Assembly: GCF_000524195.1 (NCBI RefSeq)
Contig: NW_020170381.1
Location: forward strand, 389,650-453,649
DNA from: Echinococcus granulosus
Lineage: Eukaryota; Platyhelminthes; Cestoda; Cyclophyllidea; Taeniidae
Length of the DNA: 64,000 nucleotides
Direction: 5' to 3'
Of the stretch, positions 49,077-61,770 are shown piece after piece; position 1 is the first letter of the stretch, and the number at the start of each line of letters is the position of its first letter. The notes under the pieces are model-generated. The model was given only the letters and a program-made list of their open reading frames with translations, was not told the DNA's origin and made no database searches. Position numbers and translations under genes: made by a program.

Positions 49077-52000
49077 CATAAGCATTACACAAAAGTCTCC
49101 TACCTCCTATTCCTCGAGCAGGAAATCCAAAAGTAGCCTTTGAACGTGTACGGTGCAAGAAGCACAGTTGAATAAAATGATGTGTAGAATTGCGTAAATC
49201 AACTGTCTTTATCATAAACTCAATAAAGTACTCTAAATACATTACTAGTTTTTCCTGCTCATACCACCCTCGTAAATGTTGGACTTGGAGAACTTTATTT
49301 ATCAATTCAGCCAGCAACCCATAATACCTGCCAGAAATGACTCTAATCTCTTCCTCATATAGTAAACCGAGTGAAATCTTTGATCGTGTTCATACGTCTG
49401 AAGTGTATGGGAGGCAGTCCTTCCTATGTGTTGAAAATGCGCAAACAACTATTCTCGAGATGTGATGCTTGCATGAAATTTCACAAAAAGACTTCTAAAT
49501 GCACACGATTAGGAAGTTGTGGGAATCGGTTAGTATTTTTACAAATATGAACGTTTCGTTGAAGTTTTCACTTTATTGGTAACTTTCAGGCCGACCATAT
49601 TGTCGATGGCCCCGTGCAGTGTCCGACTTTGCATCTTGTACACATTCAGTTGGTAAGCCATCATTCGCTTTTATCGCATTTTATCAAATTCCTAATTTAG
49701 ACAAGCAGCAAGGTTTTCCAACACAGATTAAGTGGCAGCTAACCAACTAATTATATGATAGTATCAATACTTGTTTAAACGAAGCTATGTGGACACGGTG
49801 GGAGCCCTGCTATAGACAAAAAAGGCTGTTTTTAACGGAGCTATCTTCAAACTGCACTTCCTTGACCATTTAAATGCTGAAGACCAACCACAAAAATTTT
49901 CAAAAAATTGTGAGATTGCTTTTTACTATGGGAAATTCAGGCCAACAGAAATAATCATGAAAAATTTGCTTTTCGTTAATTCAGCTCCTCTAAAACATAC
50001 CATTCATTCTCCCACTCATTTACACTTAAAATGTATCTATTTAAGCGTTTCCCACTTCATCGCTTAGGCGTCCCTTCTTGTTATCAGGCCAGTTACCGGA
50101 CTACTCATTTAAGTTAACGACCATCACCTCAGTCCCCATTGTCCAGCAATGCTGATTAAAACTTGGGGACTGCAATTGTCCTGCCGGAGGAAGAAACAGA
50201 AACGGCAGACTGCACTGGTGTGACAGCCTGGACTGGCTCAATCAGCAGTTGGAATGGCAAGTTCGACGCGATTCTAAATATGCTAGTGCAATTTTCTGCA
50301 AAATTGTTGCGCCTATTGTACTACTATGTTCCAAAGGTGAAGGTTTTCCGTTAGTGCAACAGTTAAGATATACGATCGCAGTTTGTAGGAGATTTCTGAT
50401 GAGTAACACTTTAGAGGCTAATCTTCAAAGTAGGCTTTGATACTTAAATTAAAATGACATTTCTACATTTGTAAACGGCTCTGGGCGGTGTGAAATATTC
50501 TAGTGGGCAGAAACAAAGTTAAATAAGTAAAAACCCGGTTTCTGTTTGACAAGTTACACCATCTGTTTACTCTGCTCTGCTCATTCAAAGGTGGCAACCA
50601 TCTGTGATGACCCTCTAGTAGAAGTTGTATCCCAGTTGTACAAAGGATGTCTATTCATTTTTTGCTGAGGAGTCACAACAAAATAATTTCTTTAGACTCA
50701 ATTTATGTCAGTTTGACAGAGCGTATTAATAAAGATACTATTACAAAGCAGAATGAGGCAGAAAAACTGAACCAATCCAAATGCTGCGGAGATCCGTCTG
50801 GACCACATGATTTGAAAAGTCTGGAGAATGGGAGCTAAGCGTAAATTGTCCTGCTTATGCTACAATTGGACGTCTTTGGATCGCAGAAGCACGCGTTCAC
50901 ACACATCCAGGCAAAGTCACGCTTTCGATTGGTCCCATAAGCACAACATTCATTCCTCCCTATTAATAAAAGGATCGTTTTGATACAATACCAATTCCCA
51001 TACCGAACGTATGCGACTACGGTCATGCTATGTCGTATTTTGACATCACCTTTCTAAGGTACTGCACTGGAATCCAGTCTAGGACATATCTTGTGAGCAT
51101 CTTTGCTTGCGACTCTAGCATTGCGGTCGAACCTATACATAGTTCAATTTCAGTAATCTTCGGTAAAATTTTAATTTCCTTATTTCTTCGTCTTCTACAA
51201 TTTGTCACGTATCACCCAAGCACTAAGCAACCATCCGATTTTATATGAAGGTGCACTCCCAGATTCAAAATTCTTAATTTAAATGGGCTTAGCGTTTCAT
51301 CCACATCGCCCTAGTTAGGATAATTTCTAATCCTTTTAAAGCGTTAAAGTTTCTCTTGACACCTCGAAGAAACAATCCTTTTCGAAGGTGAATATTTATT
51401 GCAATTCGTAGTAGCAGAATATACCAAAGTCAACTTACGGATAAATAAATAACTTATGTGTCTGAGCAACGTTTACCAAACTTTTATTACTCTGGTTGGT
51501 ATTGTACAGTTATCAGAGCATTAGAAATAATGCTTTTTAGTCTTATCGAATGGGATACCTTGTATGGTGCATCTGCTAGCATTTGCAGCGAAGAATCAGT
51601 ACTCTTTGCCAATATTCAAAGAGGGAGTGTTTTGGAGGTTCAAATAAGTTAAAAACGAAACAAAAATGACGCTCACAGTTCACTGACGCGTTACCGATAA
51701 TGGAGCTATGAATATAAACGAGGTGCGGTTATAAATTCCCAAGTACTTTAAAAATGTAATCTGCAAGGCGATGATGTGGTGAAATTGTATAAGACCGCTT
51801 CAATTCGTAGCTATTATTGGAGAAATTTGGCTTAAGCAACCCAAGGCTTACCATCATCATTAAAATGGTCGAATATCTACTCCAAAAGCACCAAACCTTT
51901 AACTGCGACTTTAGATTGCGATGATACCGGGGGTAGAAAACGACCAACATACATTACTAGATGCTCATGCTTGATCTTTTCTACTGTTTGATTCAACGAA

Positions 52001-52589
52001 ACAATTTGAGTTACACAAGAATTCATTATTGGCTGAAGTAGTACGCAAGCAATTGGGATAGACAACGAGATTACCCATTGTCAAGCAAAACAAAAACATA
52101 CAAGGATGATGTGCTATCACTTAAGTTCTTAAAGGTTTGGATACTACAGACGAATAAACCTTGATTCAAAAAACGTTGCACCCTGAGGCTTTTCTGCAGC
52201 ACCGGCAAATCCCGGCAGGGATCGCACACACACTCTGCGACGAAAATCCAAACGTTGGTTGGCACTTGTGAAATAATGCATTTCGGTGTCGATTTCCCAA
52301 TTCAATGAGGTGAGTGCAGATAAAGGACAACTTCACATTTGATAACACAAAGAAAAGATCAACAAGTTCAATGAAATCCATGATAACAGAATGAAAGATT
52401 CAGGGACTGTGTGACAGCATCAAACTTGATCCAGAATCCATCACCGTTTTCTTAACTGGTGACATGAGTATAACCACACGAGAATTCTGTTCACTGATAA
52501 ACAGATGTACGGGGGCTTCAACAGACAAATTGGATTAACAGCCAACTTGAAAAACGCTTTTATAAATACACAGACAAGGCAACGACGCA

Positions 52590-52595
52590 TTTATT
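52590..52595 (-). promoter_or_regulatory. Polyadenylation signal AATAAA for the SPIN90 homologue
   Basis: AATAAA on the minus strand, about 150 bp past the stop codon at 52744-52746, a normal distance. Confidence 0.55.
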
Positions 52596-52743
52596 GGTCG
52601 CAGAAAATCCTCGGGCAAATAACACAACAAAGTTGAAGAAGCAAACGTTAGGAAAAGAGAAGGTCTAAGTAAGGATAATAAACATTGCTGAGGAATGGAA
52701 TGAGTAAGTTGATGACCAAACGAATGGAAGCTCAAGCAATGCA

Positions 52744-55700
52744 TTAATGGGTCGTTGCACTGAGCAGAGTGAGCAAGTCATTAGTTAGACGCAGAGATCG
52801 TGAGGTGGTAAAATCACGCGAATTTAAAGCACTGGAAGTGTTGGCGCTGAACTCAACTCCATGGAGAGCCTCAAGAAGATCCTCCAGGCGGTAGGGACCG
52901 CCAGAGCGTGACATGTAATCGGTGTTGCGAATCACCTTGTCCATGCAAAACAAGAACTCAGCCAAATTCTAAAAACAAAAATGAAGTTTCGCATCGAGAA
53001 ACACAAGAAAGTTTTCAAAGTTATTTATGAAAAATCCAACTCCTAAAATCACTAGCTTTCAAGTGGACCTAGCAATTTTAAGCAGAAAAATGCTGGTGTT
53101 AAATGATCCACTAGAAATTAAGATCTGTTCCAGTCAGAAACTACTTGAAAGCAGTAAAAATATCGGCATTTTTCGTTTGACTGTAGCCACATTTGAGCAC
53201 AGCCATGGAGTGAACGTTAGATTTCAGAGCAGAAGATAGCTTATGAGCGGTGCCTAGAGTAGGGACTAATTAGCAACATAATAACTGAAATAAACTGCAA
53301 CGTTCGCAGAGTACGAGACACAACCCCAGAATCAGTTGAACACCATGGTACCAGGGCCTTAGTGCGGCAAATATCAATTTTTCACCAGCACAATTAGTAA
53401 ACTGACAGTAATACGACAAAATAAGGGTGATGAAAGCAATAAGGCATCGTGGTAATCACCACTTCCGCCCCGGTTTGCAAAAGATTCAGGGGTTTTGCAG
53501 TCATGTCGTTGCTTTGCTTGGAAGTTCTGTTGCTACAGTGCATCAGTAGTTATCTTCCACAGCAAGTGGCCGCACCATAGGTAATTTGACCAATATGTCT
53601 CCGGTGAAGATTTACTAGGATTGAGATGAGACAGCCAGAAGTTGTCAGGTCAGGAGCCGCCAGTATCCAGCAAAACCTCACGCAGAAATGTCAAAGGATC
53701 TGACGTCTATAGCAGTTTTTAGGTATTTAGGGAAAACAAGAGGTACGAAGAATTCAACGGTACCAATTAATGTTCACACGCATTGTTGAAAACAGTCAGA
53801 ACCTGAAATTTCTTCTTCAGCACGTGTTTGAACTGTGGTAAAAGGACTGAAATCACCTTATTTTATCAGTATCGATTACGCCTAACGTTGCAAAGTTAAC
53901 GGGTCAAACGACTGCTTCAAACGGCATCTCCTACGGTTGTTACATCAATTTGTTGTAATGGATCTGCTTTCTTGTTGTCTCCAGGTGCTGTATAACTTAA
54001 TTACACCTTTGAGCTCCCAATTCTGTTGGCGTCCCAACCTTTTCAGAGCTGTCGTACAGAATCGTGGGTTCAACTGACACGAGACCCTTCACATTCTGAT
54101 ACTGTTTACGCAGAGATAAGACAAACTGAAAATTGGAACTCGGAATTAACAAGAGCTTTTGTTGCAGATCTGGTGCATTTACTTCAGTAATTACTGAGCC
54201 ACAGAGTTGAGTGCAATTGGTTACCGAAGTTGAAATTAGTACCATGAAACTGAATTTGAAATATAAAGCTCATTTAGACGCCTCAAAGTTCACAAACTGC
54301 ATGAGCCAGTAAAATTTTCTTTGGGTTTGCACACGGAAACGAAACTAGAGGGTCTGGGAATGATAATCAGCCCATAAGCATAATTTCCCATCACTGCGGA
54401 GAACTGAGCAGTCTGCCATTTCGCCTTCAGGTGCTTACTAGTTAGACACCAAATTTCAAAACGTTCAAGATAGTCTTCAATCTCTCTTGAGGAAGCATGA
54501 ATGCTCCAAACTTTGAATTGATAGCAACTCACTTTGAAACCTCAAACTTTGCGAAGCCATTTGTGGTAGCGGGACCTTAGAGAGACCGAAACAGAACCGC
54601 ATTCAGAACAATAATGCATGACGGTGATACGACAAACAATGGGCAATGAAGGAAATCAGGCACCGTGACAACCACCACACGAAAACACCGTAATTTGTGA
54701 AGGTCTAGGTGTTTTACAATGGCCTTAGTGTTATGCTTCTGGACCGGTGATTGTAGAAAGTACATATGAGGGTATACCAAGTGTGACCAGTGATACACAT
54801 GATTAGGCGACCCGATTGAACCACAATGCGCACAATTCTTTGTCGCACTTTAGTTTACAATAAAACAGGGATGATCAAACTACTAATACCAAAACCACAA
54901 CGATTTTTCAAGGTGCACCTTTAATCAAGAAGATTAATCTAGAGAATAAAACACTACAACATTAAAAAATACAATTTACATGTAAGTCCATGAATAATTG
55001 AATATAATGGAATTTTCCAGGAATTAAACATGAAGCTTGACTATCAATGACAAATAAAACAAAGAAGAGAACATCTGAGCTGACTTCGACTAACGCTTGC
55101 GACTGAATAGTTTGCAATTTAATGCGCTCAGACAGGAGCGACGAGAATAGCTGCGAGAAGCAACCCACCGGTGAGTTAGCCGGTAGATCGCAGATCTGCC
55201 GAATGATGACATCGATCACAACCTTGACATCGTTACGGTAGATGAGGTTAGCCGTATCACGGTTCGAAAAGATGTCAGCGACGAGTTTACGAGCTGCGTT
55301 GCGTGGAGTGTCGGGAGCCAGACGGAGTGTGGCATCTGTTAGGCCTGTACGATGATGCGAACTCTTTCCTGAACCACTTACATGCACACCACTCTCCCCT
55401 GCACTGTTAACATGCTCACCGCTCCCGCTAACCTCGCCAGCACCAGCTCCGTTTTCAGATGCGCTACTTTGAGTGGACGAAAGGCGACGAGATTTAGCAA
55501 ACAGACCCATACCCGACTCATTGTTTGGATCCTCATAAAGCAAGAAACCACTGTAGAGTTGCGATGAGATGTCAAAGCCCTCATGAAGAGCACCGCGAAG
55601 CTTTCGTACGAATAAAACACCATCCAGGTTTAGAGGATCAACTAAAAACGGGAAATAATGACCTCATGAAAAAAGTTGAGCATTTGACTATAATCGACAA

Positions 55701-58700
55701 CATTCACACTAAGCTAAAACCTTTAGGCAGAACAATAAGTACATTAATTAGATTCCCGTCGCATAATGCCAGACCGAGTTTACTTGGTATAGGCCTTAAA
55801 ACCCACCATCACGGTTGAAAATATAGAGAAGGCGCTCTATTAGGTCCCTGGTAGCAGCATGATTGTTGAGCATCGTATTCATGATGGGTGTGAGAGGAGT
55901 TGAGTGAGAAGTGCAAAAGTGACGGTTGGCGGCGCACACGAATTGAACGAAAGTGTCAAGAAGAAGAATCGAGGACGTAGTTTTAGCAATGCCATCACCC
56001 TGGGTCTGTGGTAACTTTGTGTCAGAAACGTAGAGTCTTCGCATAGCGTCGGTGACGGGAGACTTATCATTGATGGAATTCTCCTCGTCCGTCACAGATC
56101 GAGATATTCTTCCGAAAACGCAGTCAAAGAAAGACTCGTTAAGTTCATCTAAAAATATAAATTGAATAGCTTAGAAGCTGTAGTGATAGATCCTTCCATC
56201 GAGCATATTACAATTTGTTCAACGAGAAGTTAAATAGCATTCCATTAAGTATGCAAAACTGGTTCACTTGATGAACGGAGTTAAATTGTCGATGGTAGTT
56301 ACTATAACGCATGTACACACAAAGATGCATAGATGAAGAGATATTTTGTTGAAAATGTTATCTTCCAGCCAAATGATCACACAAATGCGGCCATGATTAT
56401 TAAAGAAAATCTACACAGTTCATTGAGGTTAGTTTAGAGAAAAGATGAGTAGAAGCTGTTTCACGAAAAACGGAACGTTGAACCTGACATTGCGTAATAT
56501 TCGGAAAAACTCGCGATTAGTTATGTAAAAAGCGTAATTTATCTGGGATTTACAGCCAAAACTCAAAATGACTTTTTGAAAAACGCGCAAAGAATGCTGC
56601 AAAATCAGAACCGTTTAATAAACCTAGCGCAACATATTTGAAAAAGGTATTCGATGTGGATTGATAGCTATTTGCGTTGATACCAGTTATCCAGGCACGA
56701 TTAGGTGCATAAAATCACAAGTAAGGTTTAAGGAACTACCAGAAACACGGTTTAACAAAATACGACCACACACTAAATAAGGTTTTGAATCAAAATTAGC
56801 ACCGAATGTTCAAACAAAGCATTTAAAAATCTTACTCTGAAGATTTACTGGGAGACGGTTGCTTTTGGTGAGCAGAACCGTTAGTACACGAAGATCGAGA
56901 ATGAAATCTAAAAAGCCTAGAAATGGTAAGGTTTATGATAGCCCTTAAATCCACATATTAAGTTCCCCTGCACTCAAACTATGTTTATTTCAAATAGCTA
57001 GGGAATAGAGCGTATGAAAGAGGCTCAAAATAAATGTGCCTCTTCGTACGGCACTTTTCAACAGTAAATTTATATGAAAATACAAATATGCCATTGTGAG
57101 ATCAAAAGTGATAACTAGCAAAATTCATAAAAGCCTTTGATCTAAACTTATGAAGTGCACAGTGATACCACTGGCATAAGATGTACGTAAGTCAGTCCAA
57201 CGGACTACGATAGTAAGGTCATGTGAGCGGTAACTAAATAGTGGCAAAGGTGGTGTCACACTTGCTCGAAAATGCTCCAAGAGAATTAGGTATGTGGGAC
57301 GCGTGGTTACGTTTAGAACTTCACTCTGAGCAAAACTATTAAAAAAACAACGAGAAATGGTGAGTATTATAGGGGAAAACTTCAGCAAGGGGTGAACGAA
57401 GAAGGGGAGTAAATGATGCTTTATGTTGGAGCTAATAAAAAATATACTTACCAACATCAGAAAACTTGATTTCGCGTATTATTTCCATCGGTAGACCCGA
57501 GTCAAGATAGACGGGCCAGACGGCAGGCTGTATGTGACAGGTCGCCACAGTAACCAAGAGGTAGAATCGTCGCACGAGAGCCCTCTTCTCCCTCTGATAA
57601 AGGTAGCTCAATGCCAAAGGAAGTCGGTCGTTGGACAGGCATGTGCATACCATATCTGGGTCCGCATTACACTAAATTCAAACAGAAGAAAAATATTCAC
57701 GATTGCACGCGTTGAATCTGACTGATCAAAAGCTTTTTCAATAAGAAAAAACTACTTAAATTGGAAGACGAGTCAACTAGGAATCGCAATGTTGAAATGT
57801 AGAGGAGATGTGAAATGCTGCTAAAAGATCCTTTTATGGAAACAACATTAAAATCCTGTGATAACCAGAAATGTTATCTAAACTTCCTCCCGAGTCCAAA
57901 CTTGAAAATAGAACTAATGAAGAGTAGAATACGAAAAAAAATAGGATGCAGCAAGCGTTCATAAGATGCTGAAATACTGTATACAAATGATGGTTAGTCT
58001 TCACTTTGACTATAGGTGCAAGGACGTGCAAGCGCAAACATTACAGATAGTAGACTAGTACCAAAACAAGTTAAAAAATTTCCCAATCAAGAATTTAGGA
58101 GTGATATATGTGTTTTGAAGGTCAGACAAATAGCAGAACCGTTGTAAACTACAAATAGCAACACAGCCTACAAGAAGTTCAACAAATGCGTCCAAGTCAC
58201 TTATGACTGTCGTATCGTCTTCGACCAAAGGCCAACTGCATTCTTGCTGATCCTTTACCCGCCGCTCCAAATGAGCTATGTGTTCTTGCAGACCTTTCCA
58301 ATCTTCAGTTCGAACGTAAATAGATCTTCTTACGGTTGGATTTGGATCCTATGTCGTTTTAAAGAGGACTCGTTTAACGGCATTTACGACATAAAAATCA
58401 AGAACAGCGGTGAGCAGAAGAATGCCTTACAAGCAATTCTGATACAAGTTCACTAGAAAGCGTGGTGAGCTGCGGGTCTGCATCTGACAGGACCTTCAGC
58501 ATTTTCACGAATCCGTTAACGCATCGACCGAAGCTGGCAAGGGTGGAGTTTCTTAGCTTATCGAGCATTAAAAAGCTAACGCCAGGCGCCCGCACCGTAA
58601 CATTCTTGGTTTCCTCCCTGCTAACGCTAATCTTCTTCGCCGTTGTACTAGAATGAGTGTCTGAAATATGCTATGCACAGTATATCACAAACCGATCGGT

Positions 58701-59119
58701 TTTATAGATTGCCGTGTTTTATTACGAACAGGCAAACTAGGTAAATTGACGTTTGAGCAGTCGGAGACAAGACTTCTTCTTAATTCCCTAAGGTAGCTAA
58801 AGTGACTAAGCGATAAACCATAACCTCACCTAAGAATCTTTTCTTTTTCATAAATTTCTTGGTTACTCATTGCAGCGACTGCAGACTCAACTATTTTACA
58901 CATATCTTCAGGGCTTTTAAACTGAAAGGGTAAAGGAAAAATGATAAATACGTTTGATTCTTCAACATAATTAGTAGGAACCGCACCCAGCCTCCCATCC
59001 TCGTGAAATACGTATAGCCAGTGATCATTCTCCTTTCGAAGGCCAAGAAAGTAATCACCAGCCGAAAAGGAAATAGATTGGGGAAACCTCGCTGTAAACG
59101 GGAATCGAGACACAAACAT
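52744..59119 (-). CDS. NCKIPSD: NCKIPSD/SPIN90 homologue (SH3 plus armadillo-like domain)
   Basis: Family members bind Nck and activate Arp2/3 to nucleate linear actin filaments. Exons in order: 59119-58952, 58921-58830, 58626-58431, 58348-58172, 57671-57452, 57325-57169, 56907-56836, 56148-55807, 55641-55169 and 52968-52744; about 700 codons, close to human length (722). The ATG gives the same distance to the SH3 core as the human protein (FSAGDYFL against FAAGETFL). Residues 1-55 are the SH3 domain. The rest follows the family's C-terminal domain: WPLVEDDTTV, CNADPDMV, LIERLLYIFNRDG, NDVKVVIDVIIRQICDL and NTDYMSRSGGPYRLEDLLEA. All junctions close in phase except 57452/57325, where the splice sites seen disagree by a base or two. 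The long Pro-rich linker of vertebrate SPIN90 is missing. Confidence 0.93.
53391..54680. repeat. Two diverged copies of a short repeat in a SPIN90 intron
   Basis: The stretch at about 53391-53465 (ACAATTAGTAAACTGAC, then ATACGACAAA, then AAGGCATCGTGG) recurs in the same direction at about 54606-54680 (ACAATAATGCATGACGG, then ATACGACAAA, then CAGGCACCGTGA). Both are followed by a CACCAC-containing stretch. The coordinates span both copies, which lie about 1.2 kb apart in the 2.2-kb intron before the last exon. Confidence 0.6.
55169..55641 (-). CDS. NCKIPSD: SPIN90 exon with Ser/Gly/His-rich insertion in the armadillo domain
   Basis: A 473-nt exon, phase 1 in and phase 0 out. It begins with a diverged stretch (DPLNLDGVLFVRKLRG), then about 60 residues of Ser/Gly/Glu/His-rich low-complexity sequence, then the conserved helices ARKLVADIFSNRDTANLIYR and NDVKVVIDVIIRQICDLPANS. 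Human SPIN90 goes almost directly from the preceding helix to the conserved part, so the insertion probably forms a loop outside the fold. The donor TCACCG|gtgggt is chosen because it joins to the last exon in frame. Reading through it departs from the family. Confidence 0.85.
58830..59119 (-). CDS. NCKIPSD: SPIN90 exons 1-2: SH3 domain, split by a 30-nt intron
   Basis: Exon 59119-58952 is exactly 56 codons and ends the SH3 domain at YVEESN. A GT...AG stretch of only 30 nt (58951-58922), with a strong T/C-rich end (CCCTTTCAG), separates it from 58921-58830. The intron length is a multiple of three and has no stop, so retention would insert ten hydrophobic residues. Removal gives an alignment with human SPIN90 without a gap (EESN|FKSPEDMCKIVESAVAAM against the helix after the human SH3). 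The second exon ends in phase 2 at AG|gtgagg. Confidence 0.85.
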
Positions 59120-59689
59120 TCAGTACAATAAATCCTAGAAATTGGTTGCTGCCAGGAGACAAGAGTAGTGCTCAATGCCAAGACTTTGCCAACGTGATTG
59201 GTCAGTTTTATGTCAGTTAAGTTTGCCTCAAAGATCCTCGCCTTGGTTAAGTTAATGTCATTAGTTCATTTCGCATATGTAAGCTAGACAAATGTCTTTC
59301 TAAAATAGACCTTTTTATACGCCGTAATTTTGTAAGATTGCTTTTATGGCGTTTTTTTTGAGAGCTCACTTTGGCTACAAAATGCATTACCTCGGTACTT
59401 ACTACACAACTAGTTATATTTAAAGCATAACTACTTCTTTTTCAATTTTTAAACACTAACTTTACAACTTTTAATCAAAATTATAGTTAATTTTGGTATT
59501 CCTTTAGCCGTAATGTTGAAGGTCACAGGCATTTAAAAACGTCAGCCCACAGAGTGTCATTTTGGTGCTAACGTATGGATTTGTTCTATATGAGCATAGG
59601 CAGCTCCAAATAGTTTATATTTACCTATTTCCTACCATTTTGCAGGTCAATCACCGTCCTAATTCGCCAATTTCCTGAGACAAGAGCCT

Positions 59690-60160
59690 CAAGTACACTG
59701 TAATGCGATGGTTGTCTATCCCTCGGTATTGGCGAGGAACCACTTTCGAATTGGCCTTTTTTGTACCACGCCGGGTGAGCCGGCCTTTGGGCCATGCCAG
59801 TAGCCCAAACACCCTCTCTGCGATGAATACACATGTCCTAGTATTATGTCTTCTTTTGTCTTCAAGGAAGCCTCGGGGCGCTACAGTACTGTCACGAAGC
59901 GTGCCGTCGCAGCCGGATGTCAAAAGGTTTATAGTGTCTCGGGTCTTGGCTAAAGTCGTAATAAGCCAGGGTTGTGTAGAAGAACACATAACTGAGTTGC
60001 AAGGGAGCCAAGCTACTGTTAACATGACCCTCGGGGCCATCCTGCAAAACAGAAGTACAGCCTGCCAAGTCTCAGGCACTCGTGCAGTTAAGTACACAGT
60101 TAAACAAAGCACTGAACTGCTACAGTCAATGAAAACTGCCTATGGATAAAGGTGAGAGCT
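59690..60160. repeat. Dispersed repeat copy B
   Basis: Matches copy A (48166-48345) in its middle part and the window's right end (63900-64000) in its first part: TATCCCTCGG(T/C)A(T/C)TGG(C/T)GAGG, then a CCACTTT block, then a TGGGCCGGCCTT-like block. The open frames in it on both strands are not conserved between copies and are probably not coding. Confidence 0.7.
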
Positions 60161-61444
60161 GATCTTGCGTTGCCACAAAGTGGTATTTGAAGTTGTAGAT
60201 CCCCGGGCCTCCCCTTAAGTCATAATGAGACGCAAATAGGTGTAAAGGGGTGTGAACATGTCTAAACGGTTACATCACCGAGGTGGAAAGAAGCGCAGAC
60301 GCTGAAGGTCACATACAGTTCAGTGTACTGTTTAAGTGTCTAATGAAAGTCGGGCGGACCTAGTTTATCCACATATTTTAGGTTATACTAATAATGTATA
60401 TTTGATGTTTCAGAGACGAAAATGGCTACTATATCCAACATTACTAGCTATTCTTCTTGTGGCATCAAATGAACCAAATTGAGCGATTTTTAACTTTGAG
60501 GAACAATAGTCGGAGGTCCCCTAACAACAATTTGGAGATATAATCAAGTGAGTACTTAAATTTGGTGTCTTGAAAACTCAACAGTTTAAACAAATTAACA
60601 CAACTGGTTTGGCGGAAACAAATAAATTATAGTTATCGAGATGGGAAATGTAGGCAGTAGCATATTCATTCGCGTAAGACTCCCGGAGGGATGCACACAA
60701 TTTCGCTTAATACTTAATGGATGCATTAAACTCAGTTTGATCAGATCCACTGCTCTAGTTACGTTCGTGCTCATAAAGGAAGTCGGAACCCATGGTACGC
60801 ATATTTCCGTTTGGTACATGGAATTCAATCACGGACCATCCATTAACGCACACGTGACTGAGTCCAGACGCAACCACCTATTTCATGTTAATCCGCCACT
60901 AAAGAACTTGGCACCTGACTTTTTATATAGTAGAAGCGTAAAAAGTCGACATTTGGTCAACTGTATGTTAAGCTACTCTGGATTTCTGGTCTCTGTAATT
61001 CAGACTACCGCCTGGCAGCACGACTTCCCGGGCATACTCACAGCCTCCCGGCACCTATGAGGTGTTAACAGATTTTATTACGTACTGAGATGGCTTATTA
61101 TGCCATCAGAGAAGACTTGGGACGACACCCATAGTTCTGCAGAATAATAATAATAGTTACACCCGTTAACGGTGTGGAGGAAAATGAGTAATTTAACCAC
61201 TACTAACAACTGCATACTGTTAGTAATTTTGCACTCGGTAAATTACTTCCAACGACGATAATTGCCTGACGGATTAGTTGAAGCAGATAAAAATCTTTAT
61301 ACCCCATTCCCCACCCTGTACAAGCCAGTAATTCGCATGCTATTCGGGCTTACGGGCTTACTGGAAAACACCCATAGAGCATAACCCCTCGCTTAGTAAC
61401 CTAGGCTACGTGCTTTTCCTTGGCGTTGGAATGTGAGAATAAGC

Positions 61445-61770
61445 CCGAGACTACGGGCAACTTAGATCAGGATACGAACCACGCAAACTGTAAGGTTGCA
61501 AAACTCTGTCCTCGACTCGTGGGAAGTTAAGGTCTCCGTCACCCACTAACACGTGAGATAGCCGAGGACGCGACGTAGCAGGGACACCCGCTCGCGCTCC
61601 AGGACTCGCAGCTGCAGGCGCCTGTCCGGACGCCACCATCAAACTGCGCGACCCACCAGCTTCACAAATGTGATCGTATTCGCACACCAACGGTGCGAGG
61701 CAACCCACCAAAGGCAGAACCCAAGGGCCGCAAAATGCCGCTCAGAGGCAGACCCCCGATAGAGCGCTTA
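61445..61770. other. GC-rich island of unknown nature
   Basis: About 320 bp distinctly richer in G+C than its surroundings, with many CpG steps (GGACGCGACGTAGCAGG, CGCTCGCGCTCCAGG). It lies about 0.8 kb downstream of the eIF4E stop. It may be part of a repeat or a retroposed copy. I could not match it to an RNA gene or protein family. Confidence 0.4.

Larger units (their letters stand above)
43201..52743. other. Long intergenic region, repeats but no supported gene
   Basis: Over 9 kb without a recognisable coding region on either strand. It contains an inverted repeat pair around an assembly gap and a copy of a dispersed repeat. A perfect 14-bp palindrome, CGGTCTCGAGACCG, lies at 47327-47340. 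A short splice-bounded open stretch at about 49591-49651 (AG|GCCGAC ... CAGTTG|gtaagc) could be an isolated exon but has no family match or partner. Confidence 0.6.

Noticed and set aside
49591..49651. Short splice-bounded open stretch, possible lone exon
   Set aside because: No neighbouring exon in compatible phase and no recognisable family.
55025..55168. Read-through extension of the SPIN90 exon past 55169
   Set aside because: The sequence departs from the family, while splicing at TCACCG|gtgggt to 52968 restores the conserved C-terminal helices in phase.
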